A stretch of DNA of 63,927 nt from the NCBI RefSeq assembly GCF_019635155.1, contig NZ_JAHBZY010000020.1, forward strand, positions 1 to 63,927. Reading direction: 5' to 3'. This document shows positions 8,145 to 16,299 of this stretch, piece after piece; position 1 is the stretch's first letter; every line of letters starts with the position of its first letter. Under the pieces are notes generated by a model that searched no databases, was not told the DNA's origin, and was given only the letters and a program-made list of their open reading frames with translations. The DNA comes from Nitrosomonas sp. (GTDB lineage: Bacteria > Pseudomonadota > Gammaproteobacteria > Burkholderiales > Nitrosomonadaceae). Made by a program: the position numbers and the translations under genes.

Positions 8145-9218
8145 TCAAGCAGTTACCAAACCTATTTGCACCGGCATCGTGAAATCTCTTTTCTCTATCC
8201 AATCGCAACGTTCCGAAAACACCTGATATAGTGCCGGATCATTTGAGACAGCAGCGATCTCATGGTTCAACCAGAGAGATGGATTGGTCCAATTAAAACT
8301 GCCAAAAATAGACCATACTTGACCACAGTCCTTCACCAGCACCAATTTGAGATGCATCGGCAATTCTTCCGCGTTCCTGCTGCGTTTGAATTGAATTCCT
8401 GCGGCTAGCAAACGCTGCTCCATCTTTGCGGTAACGCGCCGGTATGTCGCTTCCGCGAATATCTCCAGCTTCACACCGCGATTTGCCAGCCTGATCATGA
8501 AATTAACTGCAGCCTCACTTCTGATATGTGAGGCAAAAATACGTACATGCGCATTATTACTTATTTTGCTTAAAAACAGCATGACCGGATGAGAACGTAT
8601 ACGCGGTAAGAAATGAATAGTGGTATCAGCACTTTGAATCGCTTCATTGGCATCGCCGGAAAAGCGATAAAGCAATCCGGGTGGTTTTTTGTGCAGATTG
8701 CGCACGTGTTTTATCAATTGCGTGACTAAAACCGGATCGACAAGTCCTATCAGCGTATTGTAACCCTTGTCCTGATCGCCGATCTCCTGAATGACATCGC
8801 ACTGTTCTTCCATACGATTTCCTGAAGGATTAAACGAACCGATAAATGCAATCGGTTCCGGATGTGAAAAACAATAAATTTTTTCATGCAACTGCGGTGC
8901 CCATGCCCTGCCTGGCGGAGCAGGCAATCCTGGAAACGAGATGATGCGCAAACCATCACCCAAACCTTCCGGCCCGGATAACATCGCAATCACTGCATCG
9001 TTGGCATAGGCGGTTCGCGGTTTTCCGGCCAGGCTAACGGTAACCATCACACCTCGTTTCCGTGCTTGGATAAGCGCTTCCGCCAACTTCAGATCACGAA
9101 AATAATAAGTAGCCCAATCAATAGATCCGCCTGCTGGAACAGCAGCAATATGCGCTTCAAGCACATTGCGCAAATAACCTGTTGGCTGATCCGGGCCGCC
9201 AAAATACACTTCTGTCAT
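8145..9218 (-). CDS. Phospholipase D-like domain protein with degenerate HKD motifs
   Basis: 357 residues, two PLD half-repeats. The first has LHEKIYCF...IGSFNPSGN, the second MHLKLVLVKD...FGSFNWTNPS. Each keeps the catalytic His and Lys and the GSFN block, but the aspartate of HxKxxxxD is Ser in the first and shifted by one in the second, and the spacing to GSFN is two to three residues longer than normal. Both histidines needed for a phosphohistidine mechanism are present, so activity is possible. No signal peptide is seen, so it is probably cytoplasmic. It sits inside the glycan cluster; a role in phosphodiester-linked glycan or lipid metabolism is inference, and a PLD-type nuclease is the alternative. 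Confidence 0.75.
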   Translation of the reverse strand: MTEVYFGGPDQPTGYLRNVLEAHIAAVPAGGSIDWATYYFRDLKLAEALIQARKRGVMVTVSLAGKPRTAYANDAVIAMLSGPEGLGDGLRIISFPGLPAPPGRAWAPQLHEKIYCFSHPEPIAFIGSFNPSGNRMEEQCDVIQEIGDQDKGYNTLIGLVDPVLVTQLIKHVRNLHKKPPGLLYRFSGDANEAIQSADTTIHFLPRIRSHPVMLFLSKISNNAHVRIFASHIRSEAAVNFMIRLANRGVKLEIFAEATYRRVTAKMEQRLLAAGIQFKRSRNAEELPMHLKLVLVKDCGQVWSIFGSFNWTNPSLWLNHEIAAVSNDPALYQVFSERCDWIEKRDFTMPVQIGLVTA

Positions 9219-9283
9219 AAATAACGCCTCCGTAACAATTGATTACGAAATTTGTGTTCCAGCAAGCTTTTTTCTCTTTGTAC

Positions 9284-10237
9284 TTATGTCAATGTCTCGC
9301 CGGTTAATCTCTCCAAGATGCGCAATGGTGAACGCGATGAATCGTTCATGGCTTCTACTGGTAAATAAAATGTTTGATCCAAGCTGTGTTGTCCCGATAT
9401 CGCTCCATGCAGCACCAAGTCGGTAATTGCGATCCAGCTTGATCCGGCGGGAAATTCCATGCGTTTGCGCGGAGCTGTCGCTTGGTATTCCTTATCGCGC
9501 ATACCGAGTGCGCGCAGCGCCGCAATATATTGGTCATACTTAGTCTTAACACCATCGACGATACCCAACCGGGCCAGCAGAGATGAAAACCAAGAAGGCC
9601 CGCTGACATGTACGTCGCGCAGAAAACGTTGTACAAAAGGTTCAAAAGGTTCGCCGAGCTGCCAGATGCGCAATCGATCCGCCGGATTGATGTTAGTGAA
9701 AACACGCAGCATGCTGCGCCCTTGCGTGGGGTAACCGTAGCTTGAGTCGATATGGAGAGCCTGCGTGCTGTTGCGTGCAAAAGGCCGGTAAGTAACCCGC
9801 TTGCGATCTAACGCCTGGCGGTAACTGGGAAACAATTGAGTGATGACACTTTCGGTCCATTGTCCATAGCGCGCCATGATGGCTTCAAGATCGGAGCGTG
9901 CGGCATCCTTGATTTGGGCGCGCACCATTTTGCCGTGTATTTGTGCATAGTGATATTTCTTGATATGCCCGTTCTTCGGATCGAAAATAATCGTAGGCTT
10001 GCCATTTTCAACATCAGGCACGTGCGTCAGAATATTAGCCGTATTGGATATCAATTTCCGTTCCCGCTCGGAAAGCTCGAACCCTCCTTTGGGAAGATAG
10101 ATCAGCCCCCCGCCTTCCAACGTTTGAATAGCAGCACGCTGTATTTCGGGCGATGACATGTCCGTACCCGGTTCAATAGTGAGCATTTTCAGGATTTCAG
10201 CTTCATCACTTTTGGAAGCATGCTGCTCATTTATCAT
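9284..10237 (-). CDS. kdoO: Kdo hydroxylase (Fe(II)/2-oxoglutarate dioxygenase)
   Basis: 317 residues, matching the Kdo hydroxylase family that hydroxylates C-3 of the Kdo residue in lipopolysaccharide, converting it to Ko, using Fe2+, O2 and 2-oxoglutarate (known from Burkholderia and Yersinia). The iron-binding HxD is ALHIDSSYGYP in mid-protein, and the distal histidine is in DLVLHGAISGQHSLDQTFYLP near the C-terminus. ATG 10237 is preceded by GAGGATATCGC, a good ribosome binding site. It would modify the inner core and give acid-stable linkage. Its place among surface-glycan genes fits. Confidence 0.85.
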   Translation of the reverse strand: MINEQHASKSDEAEILKMLTIEPGTDMSSPEIQRAAIQTLEGGGLIYLPKGGFELSERERKLISNTANILTHVPDVENGKPTIIFDPKNGHIKKYHYAQIHGKMVRAQIKDAARSDLEAIMARYGQWTESVITQLFPSYRQALDRKRVTYRPFARNSTQALHIDSSYGYPTQGRSMLRVFTNINPADRLRIWQLGEPFEPFVQRFLRDVHVSGPSWFSSLLARLGIVDGVKTKYDQYIAALRALGMRDKEYQATAPRKRMEFPAGSSWIAITDLVLHGAISGQHSLDQTFYLPVEAMNDSSRSPLRILERLTGETLT

Positions 10238-10359
10238 GCGATATCCTCGAATTATTCAGAAACGAAAATATTCCAACAACGAATAGGGTTATTCTATTGA
10301 AAAATGTCGCGAAGCGATAACATATTATTAAAATTGATCCTATAAATCGCATCTCTCGA

Positions 10360-11667
10360 TCAATGCTCATACTTGGCTTCGACTGTTCGTTTCAGATTGA
10401 ACGCCAGGAGTTCCCCGAGCCGTTCGTTACCCAGCGGCCCCTTCTGGGCGCGTTGAATGATATCCAAATCCGGTGCTTTGTTAGCTTCGATCAAGCACGG
10501 ACCATTTTCGAGTATGGCGACATCCCAACCGATGACCACTTGATCCGGAAAAAGACGATTGTGTGCATCCTGCACAAAATCGATCATCATTTCCCAGCAA
10601 GGGAGCTTGCGCTGTGATATCGCAGTATGGGATAGAGGATGTTGTTCATACCAGCCATCGGTCACCACTCCCCAGCCACCGCGCGTACCTTCTCCCAGCA
10701 CACCGGTATTGATATCGACGTTGGCTGCAATACCGCCCGCATGATAGTTATCGACAATCACATCGGCGTATCGCTTCATGCGGAAGACTGCATTGGTGAC
10801 TTCATAACCACCCGTTTCATTGCGGCAGCTCATAACACGTACGGTCGCCAGCGCGCCGCAGGCCAAGTCGACAATTTCAGGGTGATTGATCAACCGCGGC
10901 TGCACGATATAAGCCGTTCGTTCCGAATTTTGCCGCAGAATTTCAAGCACCTGATTTCCATTGGCGCGACTTCCGTCGTTGCAGAAAAATTGTCCGGAAC
11001 CCAGATAATCCCAGCGGATCGTGCCCCTGCCACCCTGCCCGTTCAACGGTTTGACAAAAAGATCGAACTCCGGAAAACCAGACTGTTTCCAATCCATTGT
11101 TATAATCTTTCCTTCCTTGATGATCCAAAGGATGGGGGCTGCGGCAACGCCATTTTTCCGGCAATGCGCCATAAAGAGGGTCTTATCCCGGATACATTGC
11201 GTACTGCGTTCGGCAGGAACCGGAAGACCGCCGTTATTATCCCGCATGAAGCGGTAGATCGTCGCTTTGGTTTCAAAGCGATTGAGATATTCATTGGCAC
11301 GCTGTCTTTTATCGTCATCGTGCAACTCAAAGATATAGTACCAAGGCGGTAAAATTGCATAACGGCATGCAACACCGATTTGTTCGCCAACCTGCCTGAA
11401 AATACCCTTACCCGTCCGCTTTTTTATAGCGTATCCATTGAGTGCCGTGAAAACCACGGCAAGTATAATGATTAAGAAAGGCAGAAAAGGCAATGCTGCT
11501 AGCATGAGACACCGGTCCATTCGACTAGCTTCACGCCAAACGATGAACCGGAAATAGAGATGAATCGACGTTGCCGCAGTATCATCTTCCGATAATCGGA
11601 AAAAAGTCCACCGCGCACCACTTAGATCCCGGACGATCCTATCAAAACCTAAATCAATAGCCACCAT
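10360..11667 (-). CDS. Membrane-anchored sugar-transfer-associated ATP-grasp protein
   Basis: 435 residues. A hydrophobic segment at about residues 54-72 is followed by an ATP-grasp domain of the sugar-transfer-associated type, found in capsule and polysaccharide loci. Visible are FDLFVKPLNGQGGRGT (ATP-binding lysine and glycine loop), a mid-domain IVQPRLINHPE segment, and GWDVAILENGPCLIEANKAPDLD, where the Glu and Asn ligate magnesium. It probably ligates a carboxylate to an amine on a glycan or lipid carrier; the substrates are unknown. A strong AAGGAG stands just before ATG 11667. It is the first gene of the minus-strand glycan run, 120 bases from kdoO. Confidence 0.8.
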   Translation of the reverse strand: MVAIDLGFDRIVRDLSGARWTFFRLSEDDTAATSIHLYFRFIVWREASRMDRCLMLAALPFLPFLIIILAVVFTALNGYAIKKRTGKGIFRQVGEQIGVACRYAILPPWYYIFELHDDDKRQRANEYLNRFETKATIYRFMRDNNGGLPVPAERSTQCIRDKTLFMAHCRKNGVAAAPILWIIKEGKIITMDWKQSGFPEFDLFVKPLNGQGGRGTIRWDYLGSGQFFCNDGSRANGNQVLEILRQNSERTAYIVQPRLINHPEIVDLACGALATVRVMSCRNETGGYEVTNAVFRMKRYADVIVDNYHAGGIAANVDINTGVLGEGTRGGWGVVTDGWYEQHPLSHTAISQRKLPCWEMMIDFVQDAHNRLFPDQVVIGWDVAILENGPCLIEANKAPDLDIIQRAQKGPLGNERLGELLAFNLKRTVEAKYEH

Positions 11668-11970
11668 GCTCTCCTTTTAATGATGGCATTTCCCTAAAGA
11701 ATCAACATCAAATCATGTGCTTTAGTTTTAATGCGATTTGATTATTCTAAGCAACGATCGTTATATCGCTATTTTATTGAGCATCTTATACTATAAACAT
11801 CGTTACTTTTTTGTGAATAAGAAAAGACCCTGAAGTGCAAGAAATTAACAAATAGGAAGATGCGGCTGATACCTAGAGCAAAGATTCATGGCTGCGAAAG
11901 AATCGATGCATATCATTGAATCCCAAAATTGGGAATGTTGAAAGCCTAAAAGATTCTGGCAAAATTTTAT
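11668..11970. other. Divergent intergenic region, no gene seen
   Basis: AT-rich spacer between the ATP-grasp gene (leftward) and tetR (rightward). No gene is supported. It must hold the leftward glycan-cluster promoter, but I could not single out one convincing pair of hexamers. Confidence 0.4.
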
Positions 11971-11999
11971 TTGACGATTAAGACAACCGGTCGTATTAT
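11971..11999 (+). promoter_or_regulatory. Sigma-70 promoter of tetR with operator in the spacer
   Basis: TTGACG at 11971-11976, a 17-base spacer, and TATTAT at 11994-11999 give a near-ideal sigma-70 promoter. The spacer holds ACCGGTCGT (11986-11994), whose core ACCGGT is a perfect palindrome and which resembles the site at 12628-12635. The predicted first transcribed base falls on or next to the A of the tetR ATG at 12006, so the message would be leaderless. Repressor binding in the spacer would block RNA polymerase. Confidence 0.65.
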
Positions 12000-12005
12000 A
12001 CGCAC

Positions 12006-12602
12006 ATGACAAAATCAACCCAAAAAGAACTCAATAAAGAAAATCTGCTGAACCAGGGAGTTGCACTATTTATGGAGCAAGGTTATCACGGTACCGGGTT
12101 GCAGGAAATTCTCAATGCAGTGAACGTTCCGAAAGGCTCTTTTTATAATTATTTCGATAGCAAAGAAAATTTCGGCGCCGAGGTCATTCAGCACTATATT
12201 GATCCTTTCATTACGAGGCTATCTGTACATTTGAGCAAATCCGACGTGGATGCGCTCAGCGCAATCACGCGATATTTTGACGAGCTTATCGTGGAACTTG
12301 AAAAAAACCAATTTAAGGGCGGTTGTCTGCTGGGTAATTTAATGGGAGAAATCGGCAGTTCTAACGATGTTTGTCAGCAATCCTTACAATCGGCAATCAG
12401 ACGTTATCGAGATTTATTGCAATCCGGATTGGCCAAAGCGCAACAACAAGGAACGATAAGATCGGACAAATCATCCGAAACAATGGCTGATTTGCTGATC
12501 AATGCTTGGCAAGGCGCTTTATTGCGAATGCAAATAGAGAAATCATCCGCACCGGTTAAACAATGTTGTCAGGATTTACTGGGGGATTATTTTAAAGCCT
12601 GA
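12006..12602 (+). CDS. TetR-family transcriptional regulator
   Basis: 198 residues. The N-terminal helix-turn-helix is clear: ALFMEQGYHGTGLQEILNA then VPKGSFYNYFDSKENF, ending near residue 60. The C-terminal ligand and dimer domain (GGCLLGNLMGEIG) resembles the NemR/YxaF-like group. No ribosome binding site is possible if transcription starts at the predicted site, yet a later start would cut into the DNA-binding domain, so ATG 12006 stands. Operator-like sites lie in its own promoter and in front of the next gene, so it probably represses both itself and the DUF4242-TPR genes. Ligand unknown; electrophiles or redox signals are typical of NemR relatives. Confidence 0.9.
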   Translation: MTKSTQKELNKENLLNQGVALFMEQGYHGTGLQEILNAVNVPKGSFYNYFDSKENFGAEVIQHYIDPFITRLSVHLSKSDVDALSAITRYFDELIVELEKNQFKGGCLLGNLMGEIGSSNDVCQQSLQSAIRRYRDLLQSGLAKAQQQGTIRSDKSSETMADLLINAWQGALLRMQIEKSSAPVKQCCQDLLGDYFKA

Positions 12603-12627
12603 TTATTTTTTTATCTAAAAATTATAC

Positions 12628-12635
12628 GACTGGTC
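12628..12635 (+). promoter_or_regulatory. Second TetR operator-like site
   Basis: GACTGGTC within ATACGACTGGTCATATT. The reverse complement of the site in the tetR promoter gives ATACGACCGGT, so the two share ATACGAC-Y-GGT in inverted orientation. It stands 34 bases before the DUF4242 start, next to CATATT/TATTAT -10-like hexamers, a natural place for a repressor of the downstream pair. Confidence 0.5.
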
Positions 12636-12668
12636 ATATTATTAATTCAATTGTGGAGAAATAAAAGA

Positions 12669-12941
12669 ATGCCAAAATATATTATTGAACGCGAAATTCC
12701 TGGGGCGGGCTCACTGACGCAACAAGATTTAAAAACCATTTCGCAAAGCTCATGCAGCATCTTAAGCAGTATGGGACCACGAATCCAATGGCTGGAAAGC
12801 TATGTGACTGACGATAAAATTTATTGCGTCTATATCGCTCCCGATGCAGCCTCCATTAGAGCGCATGCCGAGCAAGGCGGACTCCCCGCCAACCGCATCT
12901 CTCAAGTCAGATCGGTAATCGATCCAACCACGGCTGAATAG
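12669..12941 (+). CDS. DUF4242-family small protein
   Basis: 90 residues, starting MPKYIIEREIPGAGSL, the typical opening of the DUF4242 family (ferredoxin-like fold, includes a nickel-binding Streptomyces protein). The blocks IQWLESYVTDDKIYCVYIAP and RAHAEQGGLPANRI are the conserved ones. ATG 12669 is preceded by GGAG at 12655-12658, which supports it over the in-frame TTG at 12651. It probably forms a unit with the TPR gene that follows, under the TetR protein. Function is not established; metal binding is only a possibility from the family. Confidence 0.75.
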   Translation: MPKYIIEREIPGAGSLTQQDLKTISQSSCSILSSMGPRIQWLESYVTDDKIYCVYIAPDAASIRAHAEQGGLPANRISQVRSVIDPTTAE

Positions 12942-12996
12942 TATGCAAAAATTTCTGCCGCTCATGAACATGATTTTTGCCAAGGGAGTAACGTTG

Positions 12997-14664
12997 ATGC
13001 AACCCCGTACTTTTCACTTTGTAATACTCACGCTGATTTTGACCGTCGCGACGACTTTTGAATCATTTGCAACCACTGAAACAGACAGTCGGCTTACACC
13101 CAGATTGCATAATTTGGGTACACACACATTTCCAGTCAGCACACACAATCCATTGGCGCAGCAATATATCAACCAGGGCCTCAATCTTGCATATGCATTC
13201 AACCATGCCGAGGCGCGCCGTGCATTCCGGGAAGCGGCAAGACTTGATCCCGGGCTTGCGATGGCTTACTGGGGGCAGGCACTCGTGCTCGGTCCTAATA
13301 TCAACGCCATGATGGAACCAAACGAAGAACCGCAAGCTTTGGAAATTGTGCAGCAAGCCAAGTCACTGATGGCGAATGCCTCGCCAAGAGAACAAGCACT
13401 GATTAACGCGCTGGAAAAACGCTATTCAGGAAAAACCGAACACAGAACAACGAATGATAAAGCTTACGTGGAGGCAATGCGGGAAGCGCATCAGCGTTTT
13501 CCGGATGATGTTGATATCGCGATGCTGTATGTCGAGTCCATGATGGATTTACGGCCTTGGGGCTATTGGATGCTCGACGGTACTCCGTATGAAGGCACCG
13601 CTGAAATCGTTGCGTTGACTGAAGATGTGTTACGCCGCAATCCACAACATCCTGGCGCGCTGCATATGTACATTCACCTGATTGAACCGACCAGCACACC
13701 TGAGCGGGCAGAGAAGGCAGCCGATACCCTGCTGAATTTAATGCCGGCGGCAGGGCACATGACACACATGGCATCGCATATTTATCAACGAGTTGGCCGC
13801 TACGCCGATTCCATGAAAAGCAATCAATTGGCAATCGCGGCAGACGAAAATTACATCACGCAATGTCATGCGCACGGGTTATACCCGATGATTTATTATC
13901 CGCACAACATTCACTTCCTCTGGTTCGCGGCTACACTGGATGGTCAAAGCAAGATTGCGATCGAATCCGCCAAACAAGCTGCTGGTAAGATTGACGATGA
14001 AGTACTAAAAGCGCTCCCATTGACGGCAATTTTTCGCGTGACACCCTATTGGGCATTAGCCAGGTTTGGGCATTGGCAAGAAATTCTTGAACAACCCGCG
14101 CCACCGTCGACCAACCCATTTTTGACCGGAAGCTGGCATTATGTGCGCGGCCTGGCATTTGTCGCGACAAAGCAGCCGCAACAAGCTGAACAGGAGTTAA
14201 TAGCACTCCGCAAAATCATGGAAAACCCGTCACTGGACAATCCGCTGCTATCTAAAAATACCACCCTCACAGTACTCAGTATCGCACCTGAAGTGCTAGC
14301 TGGTGAAATTGCCGCAGCATACGGTCAATTCGATCAAGCCATCGCATACCTTGAAAAAGCGGTTCGCTTGGAAGATGCGCTGATATACACGGAGCCATCG
14401 GAATTTCATCTTCCGCCACGCTTGGCGCTGGGCGCTATCCTACTGGAATCAGGCCAGCCCACTGAAGCGGAAACAGTGTACTGGGAAGACTTGCGGCGAA
14501 ATCGCAATAATGGCTGGGCGCTTTACGGACTGATACAGGCACTGCGAGCACAAAAGAAGGACGATCAGGCGACGCTCATCGAAACGCGTTTCAAGGAAGC
14601 TTGGGCGCGCGCTGATGTCACCTTGCAGGCATCCCGCTTCGGACGTCCGTTACCGTTACACTGA
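12997..14664 (+). CDS. Exported TPR-repeat protein
   Basis: About 555 residues. The start MQPRTFHF at 12997 is chosen because AAGGGAG lies 8 bases upstream and a signal peptide follows (hydrophobic VILTLILTVATTF, cleavage likely after SFA). TPR-like helices are clear: QQYINQGLNLAYAFNHAEARRAFREAARLDPGLAMAYWGQAL at the N-terminus, and more near AIAYLEKAVRLEDALIY and GWALYGLIQALRAQ. A histidine-containing HMTHMASHIYQRVGRY block in the middle is characteristic of this family of periplasmic TPR proteins. No enzymatic motif was identified. Likely co-regulated with the DUF4242 gene by the TetR protein. Confidence 0.8.
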   Translation: MQPRTFHFVILTLILTVATTFESFATTETDSRLTPRLHNLGTHTFPVSTHNPLAQQYINQGLNLAYAFNHAEARRAFREAARLDPGLAMAYWGQALVLGPNINAMMEPNEEPQALEIVQQAKSLMANASPREQALINALEKRYSGKTEHRTTNDKAYVEAMREAHQRFPDDVDIAMLYVESMMDLRPWGYWMLDGTPYEGTAEIVALTEDVLRRNPQHPGALHMYIHLIEPTSTPERAEKAADTLLNLMPAAGHMTHMASHIYQRVGRYADSMKSNQLAIAADENYITQCHAHGLYPMIYYPHNIHFLWFAATLDGQSKIAIESAKQAAGKIDDEVLKALPLTAIFRVTPYWALARFGHWQEILEQPAPPSTNPFLTGSWHYVRGLAFVATKQPQQAEQELIALRKIMENPSLDNPLLSKNTTLTVLSIAPEVLAGEIAAAYGQFDQAIAYLEKAVRLEDALIYTEPSEFHLPPRLALGAILLESGQPTEAETVYWEDLRRNRNNGWALYGLIQALRAQKKDDQATLIETRFKEAWARADVTLQASRFGRPLPLH

Positions 14665-14688
14665 ACCAGCACATGGTCAATGTCCCGG

Positions 14689-15507
14689 CTAAAGACCGCG
14701 AAGCGACTTTACCAGCAAGGATACACCGAACAATAATGCACTGAATAACACGATGGTCGCACCGGATGCGACATTGAAAATGTAGCTTAAATACAAGCCG
14801 GCCACCCCTGTTATGGCACCGATGAGTGTTGAATAAATCACCATTCTACTAAAAACATCCGTCAGCATCCGGGCTGTCATCGCGGGCGCGATCAGAGTCG
14901 CAGCGACCATGGTGACACCCGTCACATTCAGGGAAGCGATAATGACCAGCGTGAGCAATAGCGAAAACAGTAACTGCGCCAGTCCGGTATTAATTCCAAA
15001 GATGCGGGCGGTTTCCTGGTCAAAGGTGGAAAAAAGCAATGCCCGGTAGGTAAAAAACATCATGACCATCGTGATGCACGTGACAAGTCCGATGATCACT
15101 AAATCCTGCTCGGTAATACCAAGGATATTGCCGAATAAGGCGGCCTCGAAATTTTGCTTAAAATTACGCAACTTGCTGATAATCGCCACGCCTAATGCAA
15201 AAATGGCGGTTGTCACGATGCCGATAGCGGCGTCCGATTTGATTTTTCTGTTTTGGGTGATTTTATTGATGATGAGCGCGGCGAGTACGCCCAATACGCA
15301 AGCGCCGACATAAAAATTCAGATTCAATGCAATTCCTATAACCGCGCCGCCGATCGCTGCATGGGACAATCCATGACCGATATAACTCATACCGCGCAGC
15401 ACCACATAAACACCGATCAAGCCACCCGATGCGCCGATCATGAGCGCGGCCAGTAAACCATGGCGAAAAAAAGCATAGTCGAACGGCTCAAGAATATACT
15501 CTATCAT
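14689..15507 (-). CDS. Metal ABC transporter permease (ZnuB/MntB type)
   Basis: 272 residues with about eight hydrophobic helices, the membrane subunit of a cluster A-I metal importer. The GLSHAAIGGAVIGIALN segment is the conserved cytoplasmic coupling region, and GVTMVAATLIAPAMTARMLT is the other family block. Its ATG overlaps the end of the ATPase gene by four bases (ATGA). The metal cannot be told from the permease; zinc, manganese or iron are usual, and nickel is suggested by the NikR context. Confidence 0.88.
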   Translation of the reverse strand: MIEYILEPFDYAFFRHGLLAALMIGASGGLIGVYVVLRGMSYIGHGLSHAAIGGAVIGIALNLNFYVGACVLGVLAALIINKITQNRKIKSDAAIGIVTTAIFALGVAIISKLRNFKQNFEAALFGNILGITEQDLVIIGLVTCITMVMMFFTYRALLFSTFDQETARIFGINTGLAQLLFSLLLTLVIIASLNVTGVTMVAATLIAPAMTARMLTDVFSRMVIYSTLIGAITGVAGLYLSYIFNVASGATIVLFSALLFGVSLLVKSLRGL

Positions 15508-16298
15508 TTGCCGTCATCCGCGAAGCTGAGCGGTGTACTGTTAGCGATCAAGAGATGCCCTTGGTGTCTAATGATGACAATATCGCCGCCGTAAGTCCGC
15601 GTCAAAATTTCATTGGTGAAAATCTCATGGGGGCGTCCTTGCGCAACCACGCCGCGATTAAAACAAATGACCCACGGCAGATGTGACGCTACCGCATTCA
15701 GATCGTGTGTCGTCAATACAATGGCAATGCCTTCTCCATTGATGTCGTTCAGCAAATGCAATATTTCATGCTGCGTTTTGATGTCGACGCCTGCAGTGGG
15801 TTCGTCGAGTATCAGAAGCTTAGGATTGTTAATCAATGCGCGTGCCAAAAATACGCGTTGCCGCTGACCGCCGGACAGATTGCCGATCGGTTGCTGCAAG
15901 CAATCCAGAATGCCTAATCGATCCGCAATCGCTTGAATTTTGCCGCGTTCTTTCCTACTCAGCCAGGGCCAGATACGTCCGTTGGTATAAAGTCCCATCG
16001 TGATAACTTCTTCGACGGTTACCGGAAAATGCCAGTCACTATTGTCGAGTTGCGGTACATAACCAATCGTGTTCGGTTTTATCCGGCTTACCGGCACGTC
16101 GTGCAACTGGATACTGCCCGCAATCACTGGGTGCACGCCCAGAATAACTCTAAGCAACGTAGTTTTACCGCACGCCGTCGGTCCTACAATACCGGCAAAC
16201 CGGCCACCGCTGATTTCCAGTGAGAGACCGGTAAACAATATATTTCGCCCATAACCGGCGGTAACATCGCTGAGTCTGATAGCAGGATTGGATGTCAT
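15504..16298 (-). CDS. Metal ABC transporter ATP-binding protein (ZnuC/MntA type)
   Basis: About 264 residues from ATG 16298. Walker A GPTACGKTT, Q-loop GYVPQLDN, signature LSGGQRQRVFLARAL, Walker B LLILDEPTAGVD and the switch histidine in LTTHDLN are all intact. The family is the ATPase of ZnuABC/MntABC-type importers. ATG 16298 lies directly at the end of the substrate-binding protein gene, with its first base two short of that stop codon; the longer reading from 16325 would overlap it by 26 bases. Middle gene of a three-gene minus-strand operon. Confidence 0.9.
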   Translation of the reverse strand: MTSNPAIRLSDVTAGYGRNILFTGLSLEISGGRFAGIVGPTACGKTTLLRVILGVHPVIAGSIQLHDVPVSRIKPNTIGYVPQLDNSDWHFPVTVEEVITMGLYTNGRIWPWLSRKERGKIQAIADRLGILDCLQQPIGNLSGGQRQRVFLARALINNPKLLILDEPTAGVDIKTQHEILHLLNDINGEGIAIVLTTHDLNAVASHLPWVICFNRGVVAQGRPHEIFTNEILTRTYGGDIVIIRHQGHLLIANSTPLSFADDGK

Positions 16299-16299
16299 G

